Assembly (NCBI RefSeq): GCF_910592395.1
Contig: NC_088320.1
Coordinates: 15,188,501 to 15,252,500 of the forward strand
DNA from: Lineus longissimus
Taxonomy: Eukaryota > Nemertea > Pilidiophora > Heteronemertea > Lineidae
DNA length: 64,000 nt
Direction of reading: 5' to 3'
A program made the translations under genes and the position numbers. The stretch's first letter is position 1; the number at the start of each line of letters is the position of its first letter. Under the pieces are notes generated by a model that worked only from the letters and a program-made list of their open reading frames with translations, was not told the DNA's origin and ran no database searches. Below are positions 47,361 through 58,677 of this stretch, in pieces.

Positions 47361-47610
47361 TGAAGTGTTATGTGAAGTGTCTTTGCATTGGACGCATGCG
47401 TGTTAAAATTCTTAAACTAAATGAGTCATAACTGAGGGACGATTTGGACATATTATATGTATAAAGTGCCGATAATTCCTATCCTAAGAAAGGTTCTAAG
47501 ATGTCATAGCTCGCCTCCCACAGGACACTCCGCAGAGCACGCCTAAACAGGGTGCTATTACAGCACCCTATTTTAAAGGGTGCCTTCTGGCACCCCTAGT
47601 TTTTAGTGTA

Positions 47611-48215
47611 CAGTATGATATAGGAAGAAAATCTTAACATGACCTTAACAAGAAAGCCTTGATGGCAGTATGAGATAGGAAGAAAATCTTAACATAAACT
47701 TAACAAGAAAGCCTTGATGGCAGTATGAGATAGGAAGAAAATCTTAACATAAACTTAACAAGAAAGCCTTGATGACAGTATGAGATAGGAAGAAAATCTT
47801 AACATAAACTTAACATGAAAGCCTTGATGACAGTATGAGATAGGAAGAAAATCTTAACATAAACTTAACATGAAAGCCTTGATGACAGTATGAGATAGGA
47901 AGAAAATCTTAACATAAACTTAACATGAAAGCCTTGATGACAGTATGAGATAGGAAGAAAATCTTAACATAAACTTAACAAGCAAGCTTTGATGACAGTA
48001 TGAGATAGGAAGAAAATCTTAACATAAACTTAACAAGAAAGCCTTGATGACAGTATGAGATAGGAAGAAAATCTTAACATAAACTTAACAAGAAAGCCTT
48101 GATGGCAGTATGAGATAGGAAGAAAATCTTAACATAAACTTAACAAGAAAGCCTTGATGGCAGTATGAGCTAGGAAGAAAATCTTAACATAAACTAAACA
48201 AGAAAGCCTTGATGG
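47611..48215. repeat. 55-bp minisatellite, 11 exact-period copies (block B)
   Basis: Units start with CAGTATGAGATAGG at 47611, 47666, 47721 and every 55 bp to 48161. Sequence variants (GATGG or GATGA ends, AACAAG or AACATG) are grouped along the array. Block A has a single unit at 37591-37645. The unit ends with the first bases of the tRNA-like sequence (GCCTTGATGG). Confidence 0.95.
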
Positions 48216-48280
48216 TTCAGTGGATGGTGCGTTGGACTTTGAAACCGGAGGTTATGGGTTCCACTCTCGGTTAATCCGCA
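48206..48280 (+). ncRNA. tRNA-Gln(TTG)-like sequence (block B)
   Basis: Counterpart of 37636-37710. Here the anticodon stem (TTGGA-CTTTGAA) and T loop (TTCCACT) are slightly closer to a tRNA, but still not functional-looking. Confidence 0.45.
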
Positions 48281-48775
48281 TGGCTTATTTTTCTCTTTTT
48301 TCGAATTTTTAAGATGTTCTTGTTATCTATTCATTCATGTACATTTCTCCGGTGCAGATCCAAAGGCCTTGGGCGTACACCAACCTAATTCACATTCACC
48401 CCTAATTTACATTAACCCTCACCCCCTAATTCACATTCACCCCCCTAATTCATGAAGATAGGAATTTGAAATTTGAAATTGACCATGAAATTTTGGAACG
48501 CACCAGGAATTTTAATGAGAATTGGAATGCACGCCCTCTCCTTCCGGCCTTCACTCACCGCTGATCTCGGGCGTGTAATATCAATCAAGTATATCGCCAT
48601 CGACATTGTAAGCAGCCGATCACTGTTAAAGATTATGCGTATAATGCTTTGATTATCATTAATGACATCACTGGTCGGACAAGCTGGCCTGGATTCCTAG
48701 AAGATTCACCCACTATGATAAGGAATTCTGAGAGTTGCGCTCTGGTTTCTGAGCTGTACCAACTACCGTTAGTGC

Positions 48776-49148
48776 CAATAGCATTCCGCGAAGATGACGT
48801 CACTGCAGCTGCTGCCCTCTATTTCCCCATCGCTGAATTACAGGCAATGTCGGACAAACATGCGGTTTCGTAATGGATTCAGGCTTTCTAACTAGGGCAG
48901 TTAGATTCAATCTGGCACATGTCCGAGTGTTGGAAATACTACATAATTGTTCTGAATATTTCTCTCTCTGACTCTATGGTATCATTCATGCTAAAAACAA
49001 TGCAGGGTCAAAGATAATTGACTTTGAAATAAGCTCAAATGCGTAGAAATAAGTGTCGATGTCCGACTGTCACGTGACTAAAACGTCATCAATATCTTAT
49101 GCAAATGACCTTGTGAGCTATAAATAGTAACTTCGCGGAATGCTATTG
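48776..49148. mobile_element. MITE with CAATAGCATTCCGCGAAG ends, copy 3
   Basis: A 373-bp element with 18-bp perfect TIRs, in the same orientation as copy 1 (10952) and opposite to block A. Confidence 0.85.
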
Positions 49149-49337
49149 CGCAAGGGTATAGTTTATCCAAAGCGATAAAAATGCTCTGGACGACTAGTAC
49201 AACCGGCCATTTAGTCCTTTTTGTGAAATACACATAGTCATGTAGATTTGGAATTATGGTTTCTGCTCATGTCATACCTCTTCAGTCATGTCAGGGCCTG
49301 TAAGGCTTAGGCTCCCGGGGCAGTCCATTTCATCATT

Positions 49338-49599
49338 CTATTCATTGTACTGTATGGGTGAGAGACGAGGTCGGTCAACTGCGTCAGGAGTGCAGTTCGA
49401 CTGCATATCCATAAACCGTTTCCTTGTACCGCTTCCCTCCGTTTCGTGTTCGCTTATCACCTCGTGATAGCGCAACACACAGACTGAACCTTTCTTTGGC
49501 TCATTGGACGTTCCCATTGATTGTACCAGTAAACATGATATAACAGCAAAAGAGGCAATGCCCCAAGTCCACAAGCTCACAAGGGGACAGCCTATGGAG
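49338..49599 (-). CDS. Possible small secreted-type exon, copy B (low confidence)
   Basis: Counterpart of 38765-39026 with the frame intact. Differences cluster in the hydrophobic part (V/A, T/S, F/V) plus Q/R, and two synonymous changes are seen. Confidence 0.25.
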
Positions 49600-49999
49600 A
49601 AGCAGCCCTATGGACCTTTATCGGGGTGTGAAAACGAAATTGGATTGCTTCATACCATACTCGGACATCATTCCCGACCCGAAATATTACAGATTTCAAA
49701 ATAAAGATGTTAGCAATTGACTTGATCTTGAATTTGAAAACAGTCTGAGTATTCTTCCCCAGACTTATCATGTCAGGTGGGCCATATAGGCTTTGCTTAT
49801 CAATAGTCAACAACATGCCTCATGTCGTTCAAGAACGGCAAGGCCAAGCCAAAACATTGGATATTCATCAGTATATCATCGTTTATGACATATTCCAACA
49901 GTCGAAAAAAACAAATTTGTTGTTAAACGGAAACCACTGGGCACGATCCATTAGGTCAAATCAAGTTACACAAAGTCGCCGGTAGGGGTCTCCTCTATC

Positions 50000-50470
50000 T
50001 CACAGTACATTGAAACAAACTATTCGTACTTGTATGGGGAACATAGCTATCACTGAATCTAAAAAAACAAGCCACGCGCCTAACTGTGCATGGCAGGCAA
50101 CTGGCCACTGCCACTTTGTCCCATCTTTTGGATTGAAATTTACATTTATATCGCAAAATCCAAATGTTTGCTCTAATGCGGTGTTCCAAAAATATCGTCT
50201 GAACAGATGGGTTTTTAGCCCGCACTTGAAAATAGCAACAGTCTTAGCCTTTTTAATTTCAATACTAAGCTCATTCCAAAGTCTGGCCGCCTGTACAAGG
50301 AAGCTCCTGCCACCGTACGTCTCCAGGCGATACCTGGGTATCCTCAGGATCCCCAGGTCCAATACACCTAGTCCAATACATCCCTTTTACTGCTGGCCAA
50401 TAGATGAGCGGGTCCAGCAAGTACCGGGCTCTTCGGCAAGTGATTACAAATGAATATTCCAAGTTGGCGC
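50000..50470 (-). pseudogene. Non-LTR retrotransposon RT tail
   Basis: The minus frame contains RYRLETYGGRSFLVQAARLW, NELSIEIKKAKTVAIFK and GLKTHLFRRYF, the characteristic end of CR1/L2-type RT ORFs. A stretch upstream in a shifted frame (LLDPLIYWPAV) continues the match. It is truncated on both sides. Confidence 0.75.
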
Positions 50471-50580
50471 GTGTGTGGCCATTTTGGAAAAGGTAGCGAA
50501 ACGCACCAAAATTAGAAGCAGCCATCCCAGGCAACTTTCAGTTAATATCCAACCTCGCCAAAACCCTTCCCATTCATCAG

Positions 50581-50946
50581 GTCTGGACAACATGATTGAC
50601 AGCGATGTAGAACCTAACCCGCGATGACGAGCGCTTTCGAGAGTTGTTTTGCCTCGGCCCCAATACGATACCAGTTGCTAGCTTCGTCTCACATGTCAAC
50701 ACAAGGACAAGGAACAATTTCTTTGTCGCCTGGCCTAAATGTGTTTTGTCCAAAGTAAAGTATTTGTTTGTAAATTTATCAAAATTGTCGCATATCGACG
50801 AAACTAACTATATTCTGTGTTATCGCAGTAATTCTCGTTTTATCACTTTCGAGGTTTCATCTCCTACATGTTTTAGGAATTCATATCGTGGGAGACGAAA
50901 AGAGGGAATTGAGGTAATCAGAAACTGGTTAAGCTTTTTGTTTTAG
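50581..50946 (+). pseudogene. Probable retroelement ORF start with a degenerate 2A-like motif
   Basis: Plus translation gives MIDSDVEPNPR then a stop, resembling the DVExNPGP 2A-like peptide at the start of some non-LTR and other retroelement ORFs. A frame continues from 50611 to 50946 for about 110 codons without a recognised domain. Assigned as a relic with low confidence. Confidence 0.3.
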
Positions 50947-51083
50947 TCCTAGAACAATATAGATAGCCAAAACGACAAAAGGCATTAAAAAGGCAAAAAT
51001 GGATGGGAGCAACTACAACCGTTTCAACTGTCATTCGGACATAACCAGGACTCAACCTGACGGATTTGGAGACAATCAACAAA

Positions 51084-53360
51084 ATGGCTTTTGCAGGTAA
51101 GTGGTTGAGCATGGTGACATGGCATCAGTTTATTACTCAGCAATTATTAGCTTGTTTTTCTGCTGGCTCTTAATTCGCTATCGTAAAATGTTTTGAAATA
51201 GTTTACTTGTCGTTTGAGATCTCAGGCAATGAAACTGATCAACTCAGTAGGCGTCGCCGCACTGAGGAATTTCGCTTCAACGCTTTGAGAGACCACATGG
51301 AGTGCTCTCGCAAACAATAACAGTTTTACATCGTGGACACTTCTCTTCTTTTTTCAGCAAATTCCTTATGGCAAAACGAGGTGCTTCTTATGGTAGGACT
51401 GGCCATGGCCATCCTGACCGGCGTCCTTGGCAATCCTCGCCATCACCTGTGGGTAGATCCAGCTTGCCCGGGCTCTAATGTGGGCGACCGTTACTCGTTC
51501 AACAAACTCATAGTGCTAACAGAGGAGATAAGGAAAGAGGTAGGTTTTTTTCATCATTCTTTTGGTTTGTCTGTATTGGTTATTTAAAAATATGGCTTTT
51601 CACAACAGACCGATTCTAAATAACCGCTGTAGCAGTAGGTGAAGTCACCTCCTAGAAAAGGTGTCCTTCCCTATTGTGTGACGAATTAAGGTATACATGT
51701 AGTGTGGTAGAGACCGCTGACCTTGAATATCTCAAAGATCAACAGCGCACAATATCCTTTGTCGCCCATGAAGGACAGTCTATCCTGTTGGAAATATAAA
51801 ACCGGTACACCTATTTCGCTGTTGTTCTGAAGTGCAATGTATTCATCGCCGAAGACTATGGAACCGGGAGAGGCAAAAAGACCTGCGGACAACTGATGAC
51901 TCAAAACTGGAAAAATGATATTGGAAATATCCAGCGTAATTTTGGATCTGATTCACTCCTGTTGACCAGTTCTGACCATATTCAGATTCTTATTATATTA
52001 TATATGATACACGTATGAGGATGTGATCAGGTTGTCGTGTTGATAACCGTGTCCCATTGGTTTTCCGTACAAATTTCAGCTACATGTCTACATGTATCCT
52101 ACAACACATTTTGATATGATTTCAGCTCTCGCAGTCCCCGTCGTCTCATGGCTGGCCTTACCTCAACAGTTGTGCCGGGAGGAATATCAATCGCGTAAGA
52201 ATTGTCCGGTCAAGTAACAACGAACGATTTTACTTGCTAAACAAAATCCGTCCTGACTCAAAGTGCTGTGAAATGGCGTTTCATCTAGCCGTCGCCACTT
52301 GAAACACAGGCGCATGACGATAAAAAAACGATCAATCAATCAATAGATAGATTAATCAATGAATAGATCGATCGTCCAATCAAGCCTAAAAGCCAGCCCG
52401 ATTGATGGATGTTGTCTATAGATTGATTGGGCGATCGATATGTTGCTTGCGGATCTTCATGCGCCTGTTTTGAAGGTTTCCCGAATAGACATTGGAAACC
52501 TACGCGTTCCAGGAAATCAGCGAAACACAACGGTAACTTGAACAGTATAGGCTCTCGGGGCAGTCCATTGCGTCATCCTAATTGGATCTCCTGCCGTCAG
52601 GATAGGGCCGGTCCAATGCGTCCGGAGTGTAGCACAGGCTTGTACCGAGTATCCGTTGCACTTACTTCTCAACGAGACTGCGCGAAGTTCTTATTTTGGT
52701 TTCTATCTCTTTCCAGACTTTGCTCGCCATGGATGAACGAATTAAAAACTGGGTAGGCCAGACATCTAGAATGGTTCAATGCCAGGTAAGATGAATGTTT
52801 ATCTCTAATGACTGTCACCAGGCTGAAGATGTTATTTTGCTTCCGTCGAATTCTAAGCACTTTTTCAACACTGAGGAGTGCTTAATCTCTCTAACCTGGA
52901 AACTAAAAATGACTTGATGGATTCGAACCTACAACCCATGATTTCGATATCAGGAGGTCGACCTTGTCACAAATTCTTCACTACATTCACATACTTATAT
53001 ACCGTTCTTACATTTCAGCAATCCTTGTCCACAATCCAAGATCTTAGTGTATGTTTGCTGATGGTGAAGCAGTTTGGATTAATGGTAGACCATCCAGTGC
53101 ACGGATTCAAAAACACCTGGCCCATTTCAACCAAAAACGCGTTCGACACCCTCGGAAGGAAACTCCAGAGCAGACTGTGCTGGGAGTCACGAAGGCAAAG
53201 CGGGTTGGTCACCCCGATCGGGTTTCATCTCCCGCTATGCATGCAGCCAAGTCAACTCCAGTCAGCGACAGATCGGAACAACCTTGGAGACTGGATAATG
53301 GAGAAGGTCCAGAGCCATCTGGCGCGTCTGCAGCTCTGTCTTCATCACACGCGCAGTTGA
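51084..53360 (+). CDS. Secreted 224-aa protein, candidate long-chain helical cytokine/hormone (five exons)
   Basis: Five exons, 51084-51096, 51358-51539, 52126-52194, 52717-52785 and 53019-53360, join through clean GT/AG sites in phases 1, 0, 0, 0 to one frame ending in TGA. The first exon has 13 coding nt (ATGGCTTTTGCAG). Residues 5-29 are a signal peptide (core VLLMVGLAMAILTGVLG). The mature part has seven Cys (41, 81, 110, 123, 165, 185, 218) and predicted-looking amphipathic helices at about 50-66, 89-130, 150-164 and 197-220. The last helix ends the protein, with MEKVQSHLARLQLC. Length, short first exon, phase pattern and terminal helix match vertebrate GH, EPO, G-CSF and IL-6 genes. I see no clear sequence match to a named family. 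The gene model is inferred from splice sites; the cytokine assignment is inference. It acts outside the cell if correct. No receptor is visible here. Confidence 0.6.
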
Positions 53361-53962
53361 TACTGATGTAACGTAAATAGTTGTCCCATTAAGGCCCGAG
53401 TCATCGTCTATGGGTTTTTAGTTATTATTGTCAAAATTGCGAGACACGGAGTGGGTTACTGTTGAGCAATGCTCGGTAATGACATGCTCAACGTAGAATG
53501 GACAACGATTGCTCCATTTCCCTGACATACACCAGTTATCGTGAGGGGCAGTAATACTCAGGGGATAACCGTTAACGTTACATCATCAACATACATGTTG
53601 CCTTACATGTAGTTTAAAAAAATGTTTCGGTAATGAGACACTGATTTTTATATTAACTGTATTACATATTGTAATCTACAAAGAAAAAGCATTATTGTTG
53701 TAGATTTTCAACATTTTATTCAAGAATCCTGTTGAAAGGACAAAACACATTTCTATTATAATGTATAGCCAATCTGTAAACACATTGATATTCACGTATA
53801 TACATCTTTTGTTAGATAAGACCATTTCTCACGGGAGATTTCTGGCGTTCTGTAAATTGGTATCGGTTACTATAGTTATCTACAATCAAACCTAGAGTAT
53901 TGACATGTTAAACAAATCATATGATATAGACTCCGAGCGGGAAAACCGACTTTGATAACGAT
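53361..53962. other. Downstream of the cytokine-like gene
   Basis: AT-rich. No canonical AATAAA was spotted in the first 300 bases. No gene. Confidence 0.4.
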
Positions 53963-54414
53963 GAGACAAGACCACAATTGATTTTTTAAGCCTTTTAGCA
54001 GTTAAATTGTCAATGTTTGACCGCGACGCATCAAAGAATGCGTCAAGTAGTGAAACTGAAATTCGGATATGATATACGGGTTAGTCTTGCGAGTAACTGG
54101 TGCGATTTAAATTGGTTGATTGACCACGGAAATTTTTTTCAAAATTGACAAGTTTGACACAAGTGGACATTTTTACCCATATCGGCCATTTTCACTCCAA
54201 ATTTGAACCACCCCCCCACCCCCCCCCTATGGCCAGGTTGTCGAAATTCAAAATTATTTTTTACCAAACAATTTATTTATATCTGTAGTCTTGCCACAGC
54301 AAATATTTTTTCAATACCTCTCCAAATATGTACTTGAGAGTAAAAAACATGCACTCGTCTAATTGATAGGCCTCGACCCTCCAACCTATGAATATTCATT
54401 AGTGGTCTTGTCTC
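53963..54414. mobile_element. MITE with GAGACAAGACCAC ends, copy 3
   Basis: A 452-bp element flanked by CGAT (53959-53962 and 54415-54418). It differs from copy 4 mainly by a C-rich insertion near 54210-54228. Confidence 0.85.
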
Positions 54415-54777
54415 CGATGCGATTCCTTTCATGTTTGATCGCATTATACTAGATAGTGTCGATTCTTTCTTCTGGTGGAACTTTTTTATTGGTTCTGACA
54501 TGTCTAGATATCAATTGTAATAATATATCATTTTGGGTCATTTTTGGATGGATTTTCAGGGCAAACATGAGCGACGCTAAGACGCTGAAAATTTTGGAAC
54601 GCAATGATAGATACATAATATGATTGATGATAAAGCGAATCAATGGTTGATGGATTTGACTAAGAATCAAGGATATTTTAGAGTGTACATAGATATACAA
54701 TCAATATACATGAAATTTGGTTGCAATCCGACTTTGTTTAATTTTCTGGATGGTAGAGGGGTACATATGCTGTCCAA

Positions 54778-55098
54778 GGTACCTCAGGAACATGAGCTAC
54801 TTCAAGGTACCTCAGGTACATGAGCTACTTCAAGGTACCTCAGGTACATGAGCTACTTCATGGGTACCTCAGGTACATGAGCTACTTCATGGGTACCTCA
54901 GGTACATGAGCTACTTCATGGGTACCTCAGGTACATTAGCTACTTCATGGGTACCTCAGGTACATGAGCTACTTCATGGGTACCTCAGGTACATGAGCTA
55001 CTTCATGGGTACCTCAGGTACATGAGCTACTTCATGGGTACCTCAGGAACATGAGCTACTTCAAGGTACCTCAGGTACATGAGCTACTTCATGGGTAC
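54778..55098. repeat. 28-29-bp minisatellite, about 11 copies
   Basis: The unit GGTACCTCAGGTACATGAGC + TACTTCATG is repeated; copies ending TTCAA are 28 bp and those ending TTCATG are 29 bp. Confidence 0.9.
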
Positions 55099-56040
55099 CT
55101 TTAGAGAACTTGAGGCAGTATTCAAGGGTACCATGTGGTACACTCCACCAGAGGGAGCGGGGTACAGCTGCTGTCCAATGTACCTCAGGTACATGAGCTA
55201 CGCCAAGTAGGCTACCTTTAGGGAACTTGGGCAGTATTCAAGGGTACCATGAGGTAGAAACTCCACCAGAGGGAGCGGGGTACAGCTGCTGTCCAATGTA
55301 CCTCAGGTACATGAGCTACTTCAAGTAGGCTACCTTAATAGAACTTGGGGCAGTATTCAAGGGCACCATGAGATAGAAACTCCATCAGAGGGAGCGGGGT
55401 ACAGCTGCTGTGCAAGATACCTCAGGTACATGAGCTACTTCATGTAGGCTACCTTTAGGGAACTTGGGGCAGTATTCAAGGACACCATGAGGTAGAAGCT
55501 CCACCAGAGGGAGCGGGGTACAGCTGCTGTCCAATGTACCTCAGGTACATGAGCTACGCCAAGTAGGCTACCTTTAGGGAACTTGGGGCAGTATTCAAGG
55601 GTACCATGTGGTAGAAGCTCCACCAGAGGGAGCGGGGTACAGCTGCTGTCCAAGGTACCTCAGGTACATGAGCTACTTCATGTAGGCTAACTTTAGAGAA
55701 CTTGGGCCAGTATTCAAGGATACCATGAGATAGAAGCTCCACCAGAGGGAGCGGGGTACAGCTGCTGTCCAAGATACCTCAGGTACACGAGCTACTTCAT
55801 GTAGGCTAACTTTAGAGAACTTGGGCCAGTATTCAAGGGTACCATGAGATAGAAGCTCCACCAGAGGGAGCGGGGTACAGCTGCTGTCCAAGATACCTCA
55901 GGTACATGAGCTACTTCATGTAGGCTACCTTAAGAGAACTTGGGGCAGTATTCAAGGCACCATGAGGTAGAAGCTCCACCAGAGGGAGCGGGGTACAGCT
56001 GCTGTCCGAGGTACATCAGGTACTTGAGCTACTTCAAGTT
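55099..56040. repeat. 119-bp satellite array, eight copies
   Basis: The block GAGGGAGCGGGGTACAGCTG starts at 55151, 55269, 55388, 55507, 55626, 55745, 55864 and 55982. Each unit includes the CTCAGGTACATGAGCTAC core of the neighbouring 29-bp array. Minus-strand ORFs of 72 codons repeat every 119 bp and are artefacts. Confidence 0.95.
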
Positions 56041-56394
56041 GGGATGCCAAATAGGGCCTTGTACATGAGGTACAACAGATCCCTTACGAAAATTTTCTCT
56101 GACATGCATACCATAAGAAAATAGAAACTGACAGCTCTTATATTCTATGTTCATCTATATTTTATTTTCAACATTTCTTCTCCAAAATACAATCAAAGAA
56201 TTATACACAATATTTAAATTTTGATTAGTTACTTCAATTTGTATTTGTACATTGAGGAATGGTTACAGCGAATTAACAATACTGAAAAGCACTTCATGCT
56301 TTTCTAGAAAATTGAATTGTCGTCTCCTGCTTGTGTGGAGAAAACAAGTTTAAATTCAAGTAAGTTACGAAGTTGCCAGGTAGGTTACTTGGAT
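56041..56394. other. AT-rich spacer between satellite arrays
   Basis: Non-repetitive sequence separating the 119-bp and 111-bp arrays. No gene. Confidence 0.5.
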
Positions 56395-57085
56395 CTGCCG
56401 TCAAGAACATGTACAGTAAGATAGAATCTCTTCCTAAGGTAGATTAGAGGGGCAAGATGGAGTCACCTCAGGTACATGAGCTACGAGAGTTACCTAGTAT
56501 GTTACTTTGACCTGTCCTCAAGAACAGTAAGATAGAATCTCTACCAAACATAGATTAGAGGGTCAAGATGGGATCCTCTCAGGTACATGAGCCACGAGAG
56601 TTGCCTTGTAGGGTACTTGGACCTGTCGTCAAGAACAGTAAGATAGAATCTTTACCAAACGTAGATTAGAGGGTCTAGATGGGGTCCTCTCAGGTACATG
56701 AGCTACGAGAGTTGCCCAGTAGGGTACTTGGACCTGTCGTCAAGAACAGTAAGGTAGAATCTCTCCCTAAGGTAGATTAGAGGGTCCAGATGGGGTCCTC
56801 TCAGGTACATGGGCTACGAGAGTTGCCTGGTAGGGTACTTGGACCTGTCGTCAAGAACAGTAAGATAGAATCTCTACCAAACGTAGATTAGAGGGTCTAG
56901 ATGGGGTCCTCTCAGGTACATGAGCTACGAGAGTTGCCCAGTAGGGTACTTGGACCTGTCATCAAGAACAGTAAGGTAGAATCTCTCCCTAAGGTAGATT
57001 AGAGGGTCTAGATGGGGTCCCCTCACGTACATGAGCCACGATAGTTGACTTGTACGGTACTCGGACTTATCCGAAAGAACCAATG
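56395..57085. repeat. 111-bp satellite array, six copies
   Basis: TCAGGTACATGAGC-type cores start at 56468, 56579, 56690, 56801, 56912 and 57023, an exact 111-bp period. Shared blocks include GGACCTGTCGTCAAGAACAG and GTAGATTAGAGGGTC. Sites alternate between two variants (ACCAAACGTAG and CCCTAAGGTAG). Confidence 0.95.
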
Positions 57086-58046
57086 AGATACGACTGCTAT
57101 GTACTAGAGGCAGAGGGGTCCATGGTTTTTAAACACTATAAGGTGTAGAAAACCAGCGATTTTTATTTCTGCGATCGGGTGATAAATAATTACCAGTCTG
57201 CCAGCAGAATAACTTGTCACAGTAAAATAAGTTTGATATTTACTGCACAAAGCGGTGAAGACCGATTTTCATTGCATGCCCCTCCTGGTGTAACCTACGC
57301 GGACTAACGCTTCTTAACAAATGCAATAAACATTGCTGGTCTGCGGCACGTTGAGAGGGAGATAACTGATATTGTGATCAAATCTTTAACAGCAATTTCA
57401 AGTCAATCAAACATATAATGCAACATGGACGCAACCATTCCAAAACCTTTATAGCAGGACCTAGCCGTTACTGTTGTAACCGTCAAGTACATAAATTGCA
57501 AGATATTTGTGCAGCTACAAGTCTTAAAGTTCGAAGTGCCCATAAACTGTTGTCACATTGCCCGCAACTTAATTGCAGATATCTGACCGGGCTACATTCC
57601 CACAAATTTTGATGCGCTGCAATGCACTGGTACATGCAACGTTTGATGTGCAAGTCCTGCAACAAAAATCATATGTGTGTGCCCATCAAGACGTCAACCA
57701 AGCTGGACAAATCAGATACTGGTAATAAATCTGCAATTCTGTGCAGCCATTGAAAAAGGACTCGAGGCCAATCTCCGCCAATCACTACTACTGATATGCT
57801 GACACGAATGAGGTCAAATTGACCCGAGGCCTTGAAACCTTTCAAGGTAACCGTGGTGACCAATCCTAAAATACCTGCATTTACATGTAGAACGAACCAC
57901 ACTTTACAGTGTAAATGCACTACGCGCAAACGAAGCCTCATTTTGAATTCAGCGGGCAACCATAACCGCTTGGATTGGTGCAAAATGTGGAAACAGTCAA
58001 AAAGCGTTTAAAACCACATTTTTTTGTTTTTTAATGTGAGGTATTT
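57086..58046. other. Intergenic, no gene seen
   Basis: Short ORFs on both strands without motifs. Confidence 0.4.
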
Positions 58047-58207
58047 TAGAATAGAAATACCTCACTGTCCGTATTGATTGTCTCACCAAAACCGCTGGCA
58101 GGGGTGGAGCTGAAATGTAGACCAAAACCGATGGGTAGCCGAGGGTTTTGCTCCGACCTCGCGGATTTGGGGAGACAATCAATATCGACAGTGAGATATC
58201 GATTCCT
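58047..58207. mobile_element. MITE of about 160 bp
   Basis: AATACCTCACTGTCCGTATT + GATTGTCTC at the left pairs with GAGACAATCAATATCGACAG + TGAGATATC at the right. The interior has CAAAACC and GGTTTTG motifs. No ORF. Confidence 0.7.
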
Positions 58208-58677
58208 TAATAAGAACTGTCCATCCCACAAGATACTTCTTTATTCCCTTTAGGTTGCTTCTGTTGTCTTTGATCTTGAATGAGAGGCACCTTGAGATTA
58301 GTTCCAGCTAATGATACCAACATAGTTCTTTTGTGTATATGTTGCAGAACAACCGACTCAAAAGTATCAATAAGTGGTCTGTAGAATGAATGAGTACATC
58401 TCAAGATAATCCAAGAACCAAACGTCTGTACAGGAACTCTGCAACTATCACCAGTACCGGCCCACATACTGTAAACCTGGAAATAGTCATGTATCTTTTA
58501 TTTTCACGATTTTCATCTTTACAGATAATCCCAAAATGTATAGCCGTAAAAATAAATATCTAATAGAGTCAGTAGAAAGCAATTAAAGTCGTTCGAAATA
58601 CAGTTTACAAGTTAGACTCCACTGATATAAATTAAAACCGACCAAACGTTTGTGCAGAATGATTGCCACATGAAATA
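58208..58677. other. Intergenic, no gene seen
   Basis: Minus ORF 58207-58467 shows no recognisable motif or splice support. Confidence 0.35.

Larger units (their letters stand above)
39030..49605. repeat. Segmental duplication, copy B (about 10.6 kb)
   Basis: Direct tandem copy of 28955-39029. It is longer mainly because of a 55-bp minisatellite expansion (47611-48215) and a 133-bp extra segment (about 45840-45972). It lacks the E2 MITE found in A. Confidence 0.9.

Noticed and set aside
47611-48215. Regular 55-bp array as a CRISPR-like array
   Set aside because: Units are contiguous with no unique spacers, and the genome is eukaryotic.
55435-55891. Three minus ORFs of 72 aa spaced by 119 bp
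   Set aside because: Products of the 119-bp satellite; no start context or conservation independent of the array.
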